DNA of 64,000 nucleotides, from positions 5,420,501 through 5,484,500 of the forward strand of contig JAVTVX010000013.1 of assembly GCA_033439265.1 (NCBI GenBank), read 5' to 3'. This stretch comes from Dillenia suffruticosa (Eukaryota > Streptophyta > Magnoliopsida > Dilleniales > Dilleniaceae). Both the position numbers and the translations under genes were made by a program. The notes beneath the pieces are model-generated. The model saw nothing but the letters and a program-made list of their open reading frames with translations. It ran no database searches and was not told the DNA's origin. Of this stretch, positions 13,601 through 25,364 are shown piece after piece; within the stretch, counting starts at the first letter, position 1; the number at the start of each line of letters is the position of its first letter.

Positions 13601-15754
13601 TCTCAACAGAAATCTAGTTTCTCCACTCTTTGTTCAAATATCAGTATAGATACGTCCTTCATACTAAATTAGACATGTATTTGTGCTTTCCATCATAATC
13701 ATCATTTGTTATTACCATTAGGGATATGTTAGATCAAACGTGTAAATTATAAAGCCAGCAAGGACAATCCACCAAAGGACAATAGAAAAGCACACACATG
13801 ATAGGGACACACTAAAAGCAATCAAAACATTTGCTCGTCTCTTCATTCCCTATACTGAAACAAAACAGGTTGCATCTCCACTCCCAGAAATGCTGTCTAT
13901 TACATTGGGTTTTTAACCCATCCAAAGATTGGTGAGATTGATGAGTGCACTTAATTTCCTTTTCCCTGTGACCAGCAAGTTGCTGAATAAAGTATCTCCC
14001 AAAAGTTTATTGTCTGGTCTAATGAATGTAGTAGCAGGGGACAGTCTTAGGATTTTGCTCACACTGAAGCACTTATTTGTCAACACCTTACTTTTTCTCT
14101 TTGAGTTTGTAATAATTGGGATTCTTATGGTCATCAATGAAGATTGATTTTTACCTCCGATTGATTTCCTTTCTTCTTTTGTGCTTTTCTTAATAAGTGA
14201 GAACTAGGTAATGAAAAAAAGTGAAATGTTTACAAAGTTAAGAATGTGAAACGAACCCCAAGAAACAGCAAGAACCCAACTATTTAATGACAAATGACTG
14301 AAGTTTCCATTGCCTCTGACAGCGTCTTTGTCTCCCCATTTCACCTACCAAAAGGGGAAAAAATTGAAAAAGGAAGGAAAAGAGTGATGATTGCTTCTCA
14401 CTGTAGGGATAAATTATTTTTATGCTTGGGCTTTCTTAGCTTGTTGAAGAATTTTCATTTCACAAAAAAAAAAAAAAAGTTCCATTTTGTCACGTTTTAA
14501 ATTTTAATTTGAGTATATGAGTTGTTGCCTACAGTTTCTCCTGGCATTATGAGACGGTCCATTGACGTGGTTTGTCTATGCTTTCTGATGATTAGTTTTC
14601 ATAGGTTCTTGTTATCAATCTTTAACGACTTCTTCATTGATAGACTTACTGGGGTCCCAATGCTTCTGCTGGAAAGAGTGCAAGTAGCAAAGTAGCTAAG
14701 CCAGCATCCTTGTTGTTTGTGCGACAGACATTAGAAAGATGTCATACATTTGAAGACACCGGAAAGAGCTGCTTTAGTGAGCCATTATTTAAGGAGATGT
14801 TTCTTTCTGGACTGTCACATCTCAATGATACACAATCAGGAGAGATTAGTACAGATGACAAATCAATCAAACCATACAGGACTGCTGCAGGCCATTCCTT
14901 AGGAGGTAGAGTTTCACGAATTCCCCTTGATCGTCCACATGCATATGATTTTCTGTTGTTGTTAGTTATTTAGAGATCTGTTATATATAATTTTTACTCT
15001 TGGGATTTTCATTGTCTCTTTTGCAGCTTCTTTGGGTTCACAACAGAGCCCCTCTGGGACTTCACGGTTGGGTCTAAACATGGATAACCATGATATCTAT
15101 TCATCTGATGTGCTTACTCCTTTAGATCACCCTTCTGAACAAACTACTGGGAGAGAAGATGGATGGTCCTATAGGGCAAAGAAGAGGGAGCTGTCACTTG
15201 ATGTTGTTGGTGGAGCACTTGGTTCTTCATGTACCTCACCAGGTATAGGAAGCTCTCTTGCGAGCAGCACCAAAGGAAAGAGGAGTGACAGAGACAGAGA
15301 AGGAAAGGGCCATGGAAGGGAAGTTTTGTCTAGAAATGGGACTGTTAAAGTTGGCCGGCCACTGTCATCTAACATTAAGGGTGAAAGAAAGTCTAAAGTA
15401 AAGCCCAAGCAAAAAACAACCCAATTATCTGCTTCTGGTAGTGGCATTCTTGGAAAAGTGACTGGTCAACCTAAAGATGGATTGTCTTCTGTGCCTAAAT
15501 CACATGAAATGTCTACGTGTACCAATGCCAAAGAAAAAGATGACTTTGGCTTGGCCATGCTGGATGATCCACTTGATTTATCCAACCTACAGTTGCCTGG
15601 GATGGATGTATTGGATGTTCCTGATGATCTGGGTGGTCAAGGACAGGACATTGGCTCATGGCTAAACATTGATGAAGATGGTTTACAGGACCATGACTTT
15701 ATGGGTCTTGAAATTCCTATGGACGATTTGTCAGACCTAAATATGATGGTTTGA
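6493..15754 (+). CDS. Plant-specific Ser/Lys/Arg-rich nuclear-type protein of unknown function (1314 aa)
   Basis: Fourteen coding exons: 6493-6896, 6970-7249, 7851-8143, 9768-9950, 10120-10863, 10977-11071, 11144-11203, 11291-11379, 12232-12834, 13086-13160, 13362-13432, 13528-13585, 14644-14905 and 15027-15754. Each junction has GT-AG borders and the frames join to 1315 codons including the stop. I recognise the family as the plant proteins like Arabidopsis AT4G29790/AT2G19390, sometimes labelled serine/arginine repetitive matrix-like, with no assigned function. Family blocks visible in order are: SGSPDRPLYASG near the N terminus, QCLRFDPK, a basic FPSVPSRKRYR, AQWAGQRPQKISRTARR, RKLSDRRAYTRQK, FWRQMEHFFGFLSDADI, a MIPEEDEEF acidic block, and an acidic C terminus with DIGSWLNIDED and LEIPMDDLSDLNMMV. 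Basic clusters suggest nuclear location (inference). The start is the first ATG in frame; upstream non-ATG codons are not needed. Confidence 0.85.
7633..7677. repeat. (ATT)n microsatellite
   Basis: About 15 ATT units in the second coding intron of the 1314-residue gene. Confidence 0.95.
11792..11819. repeat. (GT)n microsatellite
   Basis: About 14 GT units in the 852-base intron between 11380 and 12231 of the 1314-residue gene. Confidence 0.95.
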
Positions 15755-16110
15755 AGTTTGCTTTTTTGTATATTCCTGTTCATTATACCATTTACAAGCA
15801 AAACACAGCTGCTGTTGTTAAGAAATGGCAGGTTGTGAAAATAATCATCGATCAAGTCCATAAATAGGCTGTAGATTCTTTTTTGAGGATTCTGCACAAG
15901 TGATTTTCAGGTGAAACTTTTAGATGTCTTGGAATTTACTCAAATTAAGTTGGCAACTGCTACTGTAAAAAACTTTTTGTTTAACTTGCAGGCTAGTATG
16001 TCTTAGTAGCACACACTGTACTCCAACTGTAGCATTACACCATCAAAGAAGAACCCCGTTGTACATACATTTCATGTTCTGAATAAACTCAGTTTTTATT
16101 TTTGCAATAA
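15755..16110 (+). terminator. Probable 3' UTR and polyadenylation region
   Basis: After the stop at 15754 a U-rich tail leads to an AATAAA hexamer at 16082-16087, followed by a T-rich block. This is a plausible polyadenylation region for the 1314-residue gene; the cleavage site itself cannot be read. Confidence 0.5.
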
Positions 16111-17261
16111 TCTAGGCCTCAGCATAACAATTCATGAAGGTTGTTTTCTCGTCAATTTTTCCTGATTATGGTTGCTCTTTGAAGGTTACTTTCCCGATTA
16201 TGTTCTGATTATGGTTGTTTTCTCATCTATCTTTCCTCCCCATAACTTTGTGTTTAATTTCTTGACATCTTTCTATTACCTCTAAACATGGAGAGAGTCT
16301 CGATTCATTGTTTTTCCAAGATTTTTCAATATTAGTTTTACATTTCGTAAGTGTGACAGATCTATGTCCTGTTAGTCACTATTCGTAGCACTATCCAGAT
16401 TTCTGGCTTGTGCTTTGTTGCATAATGCTATGTATAATGGGTTAAAATTCACCATTTCTTACACTTACCAAGCGTTCTCACACTTACCAAGCATAGAGTC
16501 TTAATCCCTTGTTTCTCCCATGTAAAAGATTATTCAAAATTCTTTCCAAATTTAGTAAGTCTGATGTGAATTTTTGCCTGTGATTCGTAGCGTTCTTTTT
16601 AATTCCCTGATTTTGTTATGTTTAGTGTTGCCCGAAGAGGTTCTCATGTACGGGGTGAAATTTTGTGCTTCCTTCTGCAGAGGTCAATCCTTGTAGCATG
16701 ATCATACGTGAGTTTCTTAAAGTGGAAGGACCTCTTCACTCTGGATTTCTAATGCATTGACCTGATTGTTGGGCTTAAACCCCCAGCTTATCCTCCTGGT
16801 ATTACCTATTAAGTAACTGAGCTACAGCTGAAACTAGGTTCTGCTTATGGATTGCAATTTCTTCTAGAATTACTTGTGACAAATTGACCTTTTTGATAAT
16901 TACAATGCTTTTTGGTCTCAGTATTGGCTCATAATGGGAAGTTCTAGTCTGATGAGATGGTTTGGCAATATTGGTTAAAAGATCGTTGCTCAACTCAGGT
17001 ACTACTAACTAATCAGGTAACTTTTCTATTTGGTGTGCTTAATGAATTATAAATATTGAAAATAGCACAGGGTTAATGTTTCTTTCAAAATAGTTTTCAA
17101 GAGGAAAATATTGTCACCAATTATATTTTCTTGAATTCTTTTTTTCTAAATCTTCTGCCTGTATGTTTATGGGGTGAAAATTTTCTACAAAATATTTCCT
17201 TTTTCACTGATTGAAATTTTGTAGTGTCAATCCCTGAAGTTAATTAGTAGCAGTCTTTGGC

Positions 17262-17884
17262 AGTGTGAAATCATTGCTTGAGACAATGTCTCTTAAGTGG
17301 CAGTAGTAAAAAGTAAATAGGCTGCTTGTCATGGCAATTGAAGTGGCAAATACTAGGGATAAGTAGATCTATGCCAAGCCGAACTATGGAAATTTTATGG
17401 ATACCAATCTTTGGAGTTGGTAAGTGGCAGTCTATAGTAATGATGTCTAAAATGAAACCGTGGTTTGAGACAGCACCTCTAAGTGGAGTTAGGAAAAAAA
17501 TAAAATAAAAAGGTTGGTTGTCATGGCAATTGAAGTGGCAAATATTAAGAAGTATATCTATTCCAAGCAGAATCATGTTGAGAATGCTTTTGATATTATA
17601 AATACAACTATGCGGGGTGTGTTTAGGCACTCATGCACCCTTTCACCATGTAACCACTCCAGCAAATTGAGTCATAAGCAATTGTCTCTCCTCCTCCATT
17701 CTCAACAGTAAAGGAGGCAGCAATGTTAGTACCTGATGTAACCAAATATTAAGGGGAGTTTACATTTATGCAAAACCTAATTATGAAAATCATGTGGGTG
17801 CTGATTTCCCTAGTTGCTTTCTAAAGTGAAACTATTGTTTGAGACACTGGTAAAGTGAGGGATATGGCAAATTAAGTGACCTAG
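17262..17884 (+). repeat. Degenerate direct repeat cluster, three copies
   Basis: Copies at about 17262-17400, 17446-17586 and 17818-17884 share TTTGAGACA...CTCTAAGTGG and TTGTCATGGCAATTGAAGTGGCAAATA-type blocks. The first two are the closest; the third is partial. No open frame is shared. Origin unknown. Confidence 0.6.
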
Positions 17885-20800
17885 TTGTCTATGAAGTTTC
17901 TTTAACCCTTTTTTCCTTGAAAGAGATAGACGATCAAAATCTAGCATTTAGATGGGCTCTCAAGTAGATTTTCCCCCATGGATGCTAAGTGTTTGTGATG
18001 CTAGGCAGGTATGAAGTTCAAACCTAACCTTTGGCTGAAGTTTATACCAGGGACTGTGCAGGGTTGGCAATTTGAAACTTCCTATTTTTTTAAGTCTTTA
18101 GAAAATGTTCGAATTTGAAAAGACTAGGTTGTGTAAAAGGGTACAATGTTGGCCATTTCCTTTGTTAGATCCTTTTTCTGATTTATGAAATGCGGTTGTG
18201 TAATAATTGGAGGTTGATTACTTGAAAGAAGTCCAATCCAAGTTCCCTCGTTTCCCTTCAGGGACTCTGCTTAAGCATGCTTGGGAATGTGATGATATTA
18301 TATGGTATGATGATAGTAAACTCTTGTAGGATTAACAAAAACAGATAACTAATAGTTCAGTTTTAGTCCTTCTAGGGAGTGGAAATTATATAAACAAATC
18401 AAAAGTCATCAATACAGTCTTTAAGATTTGGTAAATATACTAAGTGTATGTCCATAGAGAAAAGATAGCAATATCTAGATTCAAATCTTAAATAGCAAGT
18501 GTATGCATAATGAATCAAACTTGTCAGTATTATCATAAACGAGTCCTTATATTGTGGGTATTTATGATGAGAATGGTTTGCCATAGAGGAGGCCTTTTAT
18601 GTTAGGATTGGGAAGAATAATGAATCTAGAGACTACTTGTTTTTACATTGTCTCAATTTTGAATTTGTTGCATGGGCTGTTTGGTATCTATGATGAGAAG
18701 AGGGTTGTCCGAGTAGTGTAAATGATTTTACTTGTGACAAAATTCAGAGGCATCTGGTGTAGAAAAAATTCAATTTTACTGTGGATAAGGGCCATATTTG
18801 GATAGAAGAAATGTACAGAAAATGTTACTCTTTTTAAAGCAACAGAAGCAAAAATTTTTTGAAACCAAGCAGATGTACAAGATATAAGAAGCTGGAATAT
18901 ACTAGTGAATGATTGAGGATAGTGCAGTCATCAAATCTTGTGTGACTGAATATTTGGTCTTACGTGTAAAGAACATGACAAACATGCCATAGAAATGTAT
19001 GAAAATTTCTGCCCTTTCTGAAATTTATGGAACAGTCAGGGAAGTATCCTCTAGCTTAGGGAGTAATGTTGGATCCCTGCAAATATTAGGAGAGAATTGT
19101 CAAACCAAATTTTGTTTGGCTCAAAACAATGGTAAGGCTTGTCTATGCATAATGGATGAGTGGCTTACTCTGCACAGTCGGGAACTAGATGATGCTGAAT
19201 AGATTGTGGCGCAGGCTTCTGCTTCTGCACTGGGTCCAGGAGGGGCTCGCTACCTTATTCTCTTAAGCAGTGCTCTTTCTTCATTGCATCTTCCTTTCCT
19301 AGTTTGAATGAAGCTAAGTTCATCTATACCTTATCAACTTGTCTTCTGGGGTTTCTGCAACTCAGATGACAACAAGAATATGAGAATCATAATTGGAAAA
19401 ACCATTTATATGCATATCCTAGGCAAGTTAATTATTGTATTGACTCTCTCTCTCATTCCTTTTGGCTTGCATAATTATTAAGTATTTGGAGTCTTTTAGT
19501 GTTAGTAACATAACTATTGCACTTGTGATGTTAATTTATGTGGACAAGATGGGGGAAGACTCTGAATCATACATCTTCCATCCTTCTCAAGTGATGGACC
19601 TCGGTTTCATCTGTGGTCTGAATAAAGGTAAGCTTAAGAAAATGTTGCATTTTGTCATTTGTTTGGAAAAGAGTGCTTGGAGGGCTTGGTGGTTGCCCTT
19701 GGGAAACATTGTGGCTGATTTGTGCATTGGCAATTGACAGAAGAAATGAAACTTTCCCTGAATCTCACACTTGGATCTAAAACCAGCTTTCGGGGGAGCA
19801 TTCTCTAAATGAAGTATGTGGTTGTAATGTTCTTATATTGTATTGAGACTATATCGTATTGAGATAATGAACATTAGGACTGTCCTTGTTTTTTTGCTTA
19901 TCAATGTCGATGCCTTCATTTTTTTTGGGGGGGGGGGGGCGACAGCGAGGCAGAGAGCAGTGTCATAGTTGAAATTTCGGTATGTTGGTAACACCTCCTG
20001 TACAGGGAAAGAATGCTTGAAGGTTCTTTGCATGTCTAGTAGGCATGATAAAGCATTGAACTTTCACCCGTGATGCATCGCATTATTCAGAGTATTCCGA
20101 TAGGAAAAAAATTAAAAAAAAAAGGGTCCTTCATTTTGCGCAAACTTGCGAGGTCTGATGAAGCCTGTCTTGCACTTGAAGATCCTCGTGCCTGATATTG
20201 AAGCCAGTGCTGGTCTTCTGTATTTTGGTTCATTATGTTAATTATTTGCAAGTTTACTGTACCATTTCATGGCATGAAGGTCTGACCTTCTCAGCTGTCT
20301 CAAAATTGGCAATGTGCCTTAATGCTATCAAGCAATAGAGTCCTTATTTCGAGGCAACAAAAAGGATGAGATCTCTTGTGGAGACCTTCAAGTGAAATAT
20401 GGTTGCCTCACCCTAATCATTGCAATTTGAGATGATTGTAAATTATACCGTCTTGTTCATCGGAAAGTGTCTTTTTCTTGTACTCCTACATTTTTTCCAA
20501 GGTTTCATGTACATATATATGGCATACATTCCTCTCTTCCTTCACTTGCCGGTTTTCTCTCTTTCCTATTCATGTACCAAGGAATTTTGAAGCTGGAGGT
20601 TGTGTTGCTGATAATTTGGAAGGGGATGCAAGGGCGAATTCGCAGGCAAATCAATTGACCCCAGGATTGGGGGGGGGTGTGGGACATAAAATTCGTCGAG
20701 GCCATAATTTAATTTATTCGATCGTATGATATATTCCTTCTTTGCTTTTCTTTTCTATGTATATTATAGTATAAGTTTATGAATCCCCATATTTGTTAAG

Positions 20801-21082
20801 TTTGGCCGAAATTTGTACGAGCCAATTATTATTTGGATAGGTGCAAATCTGAACAATCAACCAATCTTGATTCGAAGGGATACGAATAGTGGAAGAAAAT
20901 ATTAGTTTTTGTGAATGCGGTGCTGGTGCATTGGATTATCGGGGTTTACAGTCACATTGTAAATTCAGTAAGGAAACGAGAGACAAGTCATCCTCATGCT
21001 AATTATTTTACCTTTTAACCTTATCTTGTATACGATACACACTCTTGTTTTGGTAATTAGAAAAAGTAATAATAACGTGCAA

Positions 21083-21122
21083 GGGGGGGGGGGGGGGGAG
21101 AGAGAGAGAGAGAGAGAGAGAG
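21083..21122. repeat. G run and (GA)n tract
   Basis: Sixteen G followed by about 12 GA units, upstream of the PP2C gene. Confidence 0.9.
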
Positions 21123-21545
21123 ATGTGTAAACTACTTGCAGACTCTATGCTATGCATTATTGGTCTCACTCCATGTTGGTAAGATGATCAATAATTAAAA
21201 GAAAAATAATTCTTTATTGAAAGATATTAATTGGTTAATAAGCATTGTGTCTTAGCTCCCCGTCTCTCATTTTTCTTTTTTCATTTTGTTGTTTGTTGCG
21301 GTTTTGATGCATTTTGAAAGGGGGGGGGGGGTTGGAAGCAAAAGGAATTGACCAAAAGGATACATTTGATTGCCCACTCATGTCAGTGGGATTATGATTG
21401 GTTTTCTAGTTTGAAAAGCTATGAAGATCAAATTTGGTTCTCTCATCTTTTTGGATACTTATTTAGCTTGCTTTCCCTCCCTGGCTCTCTCTCTCTCTCT
21501 CTCTCTCCGGTTTGGCAGAGTCAAGCAAGGCTCCATAGCCTCAAC

Positions 21546-21785
21546 GCACGTGTGAATCTGCATCCCAGCCAGAATGATCAGAAGTACAATGTTAATGCAG
21601 CACGAAGTACGACCATTCACAGCGTAACCTTTTTTTCCCTCTCTCTATACTTTTAGGCAAAGGTTGGGCAACATAGCAACGGCTTTTTTTTTTCCCCTGA
21701 AATTTAAGGAGGGACGGGGGGACAATAATTGTGCTTTTGAAACCTTTTTTATTATTTGATGAGAAATTTCAGTGTACACACGTGT
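21546..21785 (+). promoter_or_regulatory. Two ABRE/G-box-like motifs upstream of PP2C
   Basis: GCACGTGT at 21546-21553 and the palindrome ACACGTGT at 21778-21785 both contain the CACGTGT core bound by ABRE-binding bZIP factors. They lie about 650-890 bases before the start codon. Clade A PP2C genes are known to be induced by ABA through such sites, giving negative feedback. The transcription start is unknown, so one or both motifs may fall inside the transcribed leader. Confidence 0.45.
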
Positions 21786-21944
21786 ACTTCTTCTCTTATT
21801 TGTCTTTTTGACTTCTTTATTATTTCTATTTTTATTTTCACACCTTTTTTCTGTTGGGTCTCTGTCACTCTCTCTCCCCTCATTTGTTCTTCTTGCAAAA
21901 GGGAGAGCCTTCCCTTTAATCACACTTCGAAGCTTTTGGAAACG

Positions 21945-22315
21945 GTAAGCAACTGATCACATGTAACTAGTTATCTTTATTTCACTGCTTTAAGCATTTC
22001 TAGAGAGAGGGGGGGTGTGCTTTAGATCCAATCAACTTGATAAGCACAAGGGTCTTTGCTGGTTAATCATTTTTGTGATTTTGAGTTTTTGGGTTTTGCC
22101 ACATTTCATGAAGAACATTAGAAATATGTGGCGTTGTTTATTTAGTTGATTGGGTTGATTTTGTGAAATTTTTTGTGCCTGGTTCTGAATCTGAAAGATT
22201 CTTGACTTCTTTTTTATGTATGATTTGAGTAAATTAAGGATTTTGGTACTTCAATTTTGCCGCCGATTTAGCTTATTTTGCGACCGATATTAATTTCTCT
22301 TGATTTTGCTATTAG
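21945..22315 (+). other. Leader intron of the PP2C gene
   Basis: A strong donor (AACG/GTAAGC at 21945) and a pyrimidine-rich acceptor (TTGCTATTAG ending at 22315) define a 371-base intron before the coding exon. The leader exon before it is CT-rich. The border positions are inferred from signals alone. Confidence 0.55.
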
Positions 22316-22316
22316 G

Positions 22317-22484
22317 ATGATGGTGGGTCTTTTAGATCTTGAATATGGAAAGAGAAGGACATGGAGTAGTTTGTTTGGTCATATGTTGTTGATTTGGTTG
22401 TGGAGGTTTATTGGAAAAACAAAAGGGTACTCATGGAAGAGATACCTCCACCAGTTGGTGTACCATTTAGGATTGGAAGTTTGA
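22317..22484 (+). promoter_or_regulatory. Upstream ORF overlapping the PP2C start
   Basis: Directly after the inferred leader-intron acceptor, two consecutive ATG codons at 22317 and 22320 open a 55-residue frame beginning MMVGLLDLEYGKRR. It ends at 22484, about 50 bases past the main ATG at 22433 and in another frame. Ribosomes that start here cannot simply reinitiate at the main start, so it would repress PP2C translation unless skipped by leaky scanning. Dependent on the inferred splice. Confidence 0.4.
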
Positions 22485-25364
22485 TCTGTGAGGAGTCTGC
22501 AATAAACACCCACATTAAAATTAGTGGGCGGAAGCTGATAGCAAACACCGCCAACTTGTTACTGAACCTGCAATTAAGTTGCCTTTGGAGCCAATTTTTG
22601 GCCCAGACGAGAATGGAAACTGTAAATTTGATTTTGGTGAATGAAAGTGGAGAAAGTAGTCAGTGTTCTCTTGACGAAAAGAAGGATTTTGAAGAACAAA
22701 GTGAAGAGTTGACTAAGAATGTGAGTGAAAGTGGAAATGATATTCATCCGTTGCAAGACAATTCAGACTCCCGGTCTGTGGCTTCTGATCATTGTAGTAA
22801 CTCTGCTGAGGAATCTTTGGAGGTCAATTCTGAGACAAATTCACTGATTTCTGAGAAAAATGTTGTTAGGTCGAGATTTTCAGAATCCAATACTATATCT
22901 TATCTAGTGGGTGATCTTTGTGTTGCAGAAAATTTTGAGGCTGGGGTTGAAGTTGGTTTGGTCACCAAATCATCTATTGAGCTGCCTGAACTACCTCAGG
23001 CAAAGAAGTTGAGGGGCTCATACAGCCAGATTGCCAATGACGTTGCTTCTGTGCTGCTCTCAGGAGTTGCATCTCTCTGTGGAGGAAGATCTGAGATGGA
23101 AGACGCATTTGTTATTGCGTCCCAAATCCTAAAATTTCCTGTGCAACAATTAGCTGCTGACAAGTCATTGAGCTGTGTTAGTGAGAATTTGGATCATTCA
23201 ACTGCCCATATCCTTGGAGTCTATGATGGGCATGGCGGCTGTCAGGTACCCTTTACTCTCTCTTATTTAGTACTCTTGTACCATGTTGCTTTATTATTCC
23301 TAGGTTTTCCAATGAGTTCTGATGGTTCCATACTGTCTGGGTTGGCTCTCATATGTAGGTTGCTAACTATTGTCGAGAGCGTATCCATCTGGCTTTGGCT
23401 GAGGAGATAGGAAGGGCGCAAGAGGGCATTTGTCACGGAGATTTTAAGGATTACTTGCAGGAGCAATGGGAGCAAGCCTTCACCAAATGCTTTTTGAAAA
23501 TTGATGCTGAGATTGAGCCTATTGCACCTGAGACAGTAGGGTCAACTGCTGTTGTTGCTGTAATTAATGCAACCCACATCATTGTTGCTAATTGTGGTGA
23601 TTCAAGGGCAGTCCTTTGCCGTGGAAAAGTAGCTGTGCCATTGACAGTAGACCAGAAAGTAGGGTACCTTGTTGTTGTCCTGCAAAGTTAATTGTTCCAA
23701 GCTCGAAGTATGCTCATCTATGATTAGAAGACTAGCGTCCCTCTCTTTTTATTGTGATTTCAGCCTGACAGGGAAGATGAGCGTACAAGAATAGAAGCTG
23801 CAGGAGGGAGAGTAATACAGTGGAATGGTTTCCGTGTTGGTGGTGTTCTTGCAATGTCAAGATCACTTGGTATGCATATCCATTTCCTAAATCCTTGTTG
23901 ATATGTGTTTGGCATGAATTCCTGTTGTAATGTTCTAGATATCCATAGCTGTAAGTTGAAGAGATGAATTAAGCAAGCCAGATGCAATTTCCTTGTTTCA
24001 ATTAGGCTCTATAAGATTCTCAAAAGAATTAAGAACAATTTCTGCTTTTAAAATAATAGACATGGGAGTATCTGCATTTGCGCATATGAAGAAGCTGTCT
24101 AAATAATGAAGGCTTTAAGTAGGATAGTATGGAGTCAAAATCATATGGATAATTGAAACTGTGGTGGAGAAGTATAGTACCTTAGTTCCCATAGGTGGCT
24201 ATTTTGCAGCTCATTCATGATTCTGAAAATGCTGCTCTAGATAAATGATATCAGAGAAATGTGAGCTTTAGTCTTAGTTATAAAGAGTAATGCTGCCTGG
24301 TTACTTCCTCAACATAACCGGGATGAGTTCAGAATTGAACGTTAGAGTTAGGTTGCTTTGAAGTTAATGTCACTTAAAACTTCAAAGATCACAAAAGCTT
24401 ATGGTCTGTTATGGATAATTCTGAGTCTATCAAAGTTAATAGTACATTCCATTATGTGCATTGTCATTTTTCTGTTATATGATATTTTTCCTATTCCTAT
24501 TAATATTAGTAATAGGGTGCATGACAGATTTGATTAAACAAAAAAGAGAAATGGGAAAGTGCGATTATGGGTGCTTAATGGGTAGTTATTGTGTTGCTTT
24601 TTTATTATTTATTTAAATTTTTTAATTCCAATTTTATCCCTTTTAATGTTACTAAAATATATTTAGCATAACAAATTTTTATGGTATTTATGTCTAGTCA
24701 AGTTGTGATACACCAAATTGATGTGTTCTCTTTATCAGAAGTAAAGACTTTTAAAAAGAAAAAGAAAAAAACACTTCTACATGGAAATATGTTCAGGTAA
24801 ATCCCACAGTTCTTTGTGCGACTACTTGGAAATATGTTCAGGTAAATCTGATCTTAGCCATTTTGATAGAACTTTTTGTGATGGTGTAACAATGATCTAT
24901 TCCAATAAATATCCTTTGTGCTTATTCCTATCGTACAGATATATGTGCAGTACTGCTAGGATCAGATTCCAATCTGGTTTAAGATTCTCATTTGCCTTCA
25001 AACTTGGCATCTTCTCTCATTATCCTCAGGTGACAGATATTTGAAACCATGGGTAATTCCAGATCCGGAAGTGATGGTTATTCCCCGAACAAAAGAAGAT
25101 GAATGCCTTATCCTTGCAAGCGATGGTCTTTGGGATGCCATCACAAATGAGGAGGCTTGCAACATGGCACGGAGGATAATCCTTCTATGGCATAAAAAGA
25201 ATGGCGCTGCACCTTGTGCAGAGAGAAGTGAAGGATTTGATCCTGCAGCTCTAGATGCAGCCGATTACCTCTCGAAGCTTGCACTACAAAAGGGTAGTAG
25301 AGATAATATCACTGTGATAGTTGCAGACTTAAAGGTTCATAGGAAAATTAAAAGTAGAACCTAA
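22433..25364 (+). CDS. HAB1: Clade A protein phosphatase 2C, HAB1/HAB2 type (517 aa)
   Basis: Exons 22433-23245, 23359-23658, 23764-23869 and 25030-25364 join in frame to 517 residues, close to Arabidopsis HAB1 (511). HAB1-type PP2Cs dephosphorylate and silence SnRK2 kinases and are inhibited by PYR/PYL receptors bound to ABA, in nucleus and cytosol. Metal and catalytic residues are present: RSEMED (R219, E223, D224), DGHGG (D265), SDGLWD (D438) and GSRDN (D498). The tryptophan that reports ABA occupancy (HAB1 W385) is W391 in VIQWNGFRV, so receptor control should be intact. The N terminus [15 protein letters not shown] fits the HAB1 start and is followed by a long variable acidic region. The C terminus KIKSRT is family-like. 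All key residues are kept; I see no damage. HAB1 versus HAB2 cannot be settled without a tree. Confidence 0.93.
24782..24848 (+). repeat. 22-bp direct repeat in PP2C intron 3
   Basis: The 22-mer starting TGGAAATATGTTCAGG occurs at 24782-24803 and again at 24827-24848, 45 bases apart, inside the 1160-base last intron of the PP2C gene. Each copy also carries a cryptic donor-like CAGGTAAAT. Confidence 0.8.

Larger units (their letters stand above)
16111..21500. other. Intergenic region without a supported gene
   Basis: About 5.4 kb holding a degenerate repeat cluster (17262-17884, listed separately), long C/G and A runs, and short open frames. Two patches look once coding: 18600-18680, whose translation (DYLFLHCLNFEFVAWAVW) recalls the zinc-binding region after plant LINE reverse transcriptases, and 20580-20730, an open frame ending LIYSIV that I do not recognise. 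Neither can be called a gene. Confidence 0.5.

Noticed and set aside
18999-19202. 67-codon open frame
   Set aside because: Reads plausibly but matches nothing known to me and has no neighbouring exons.
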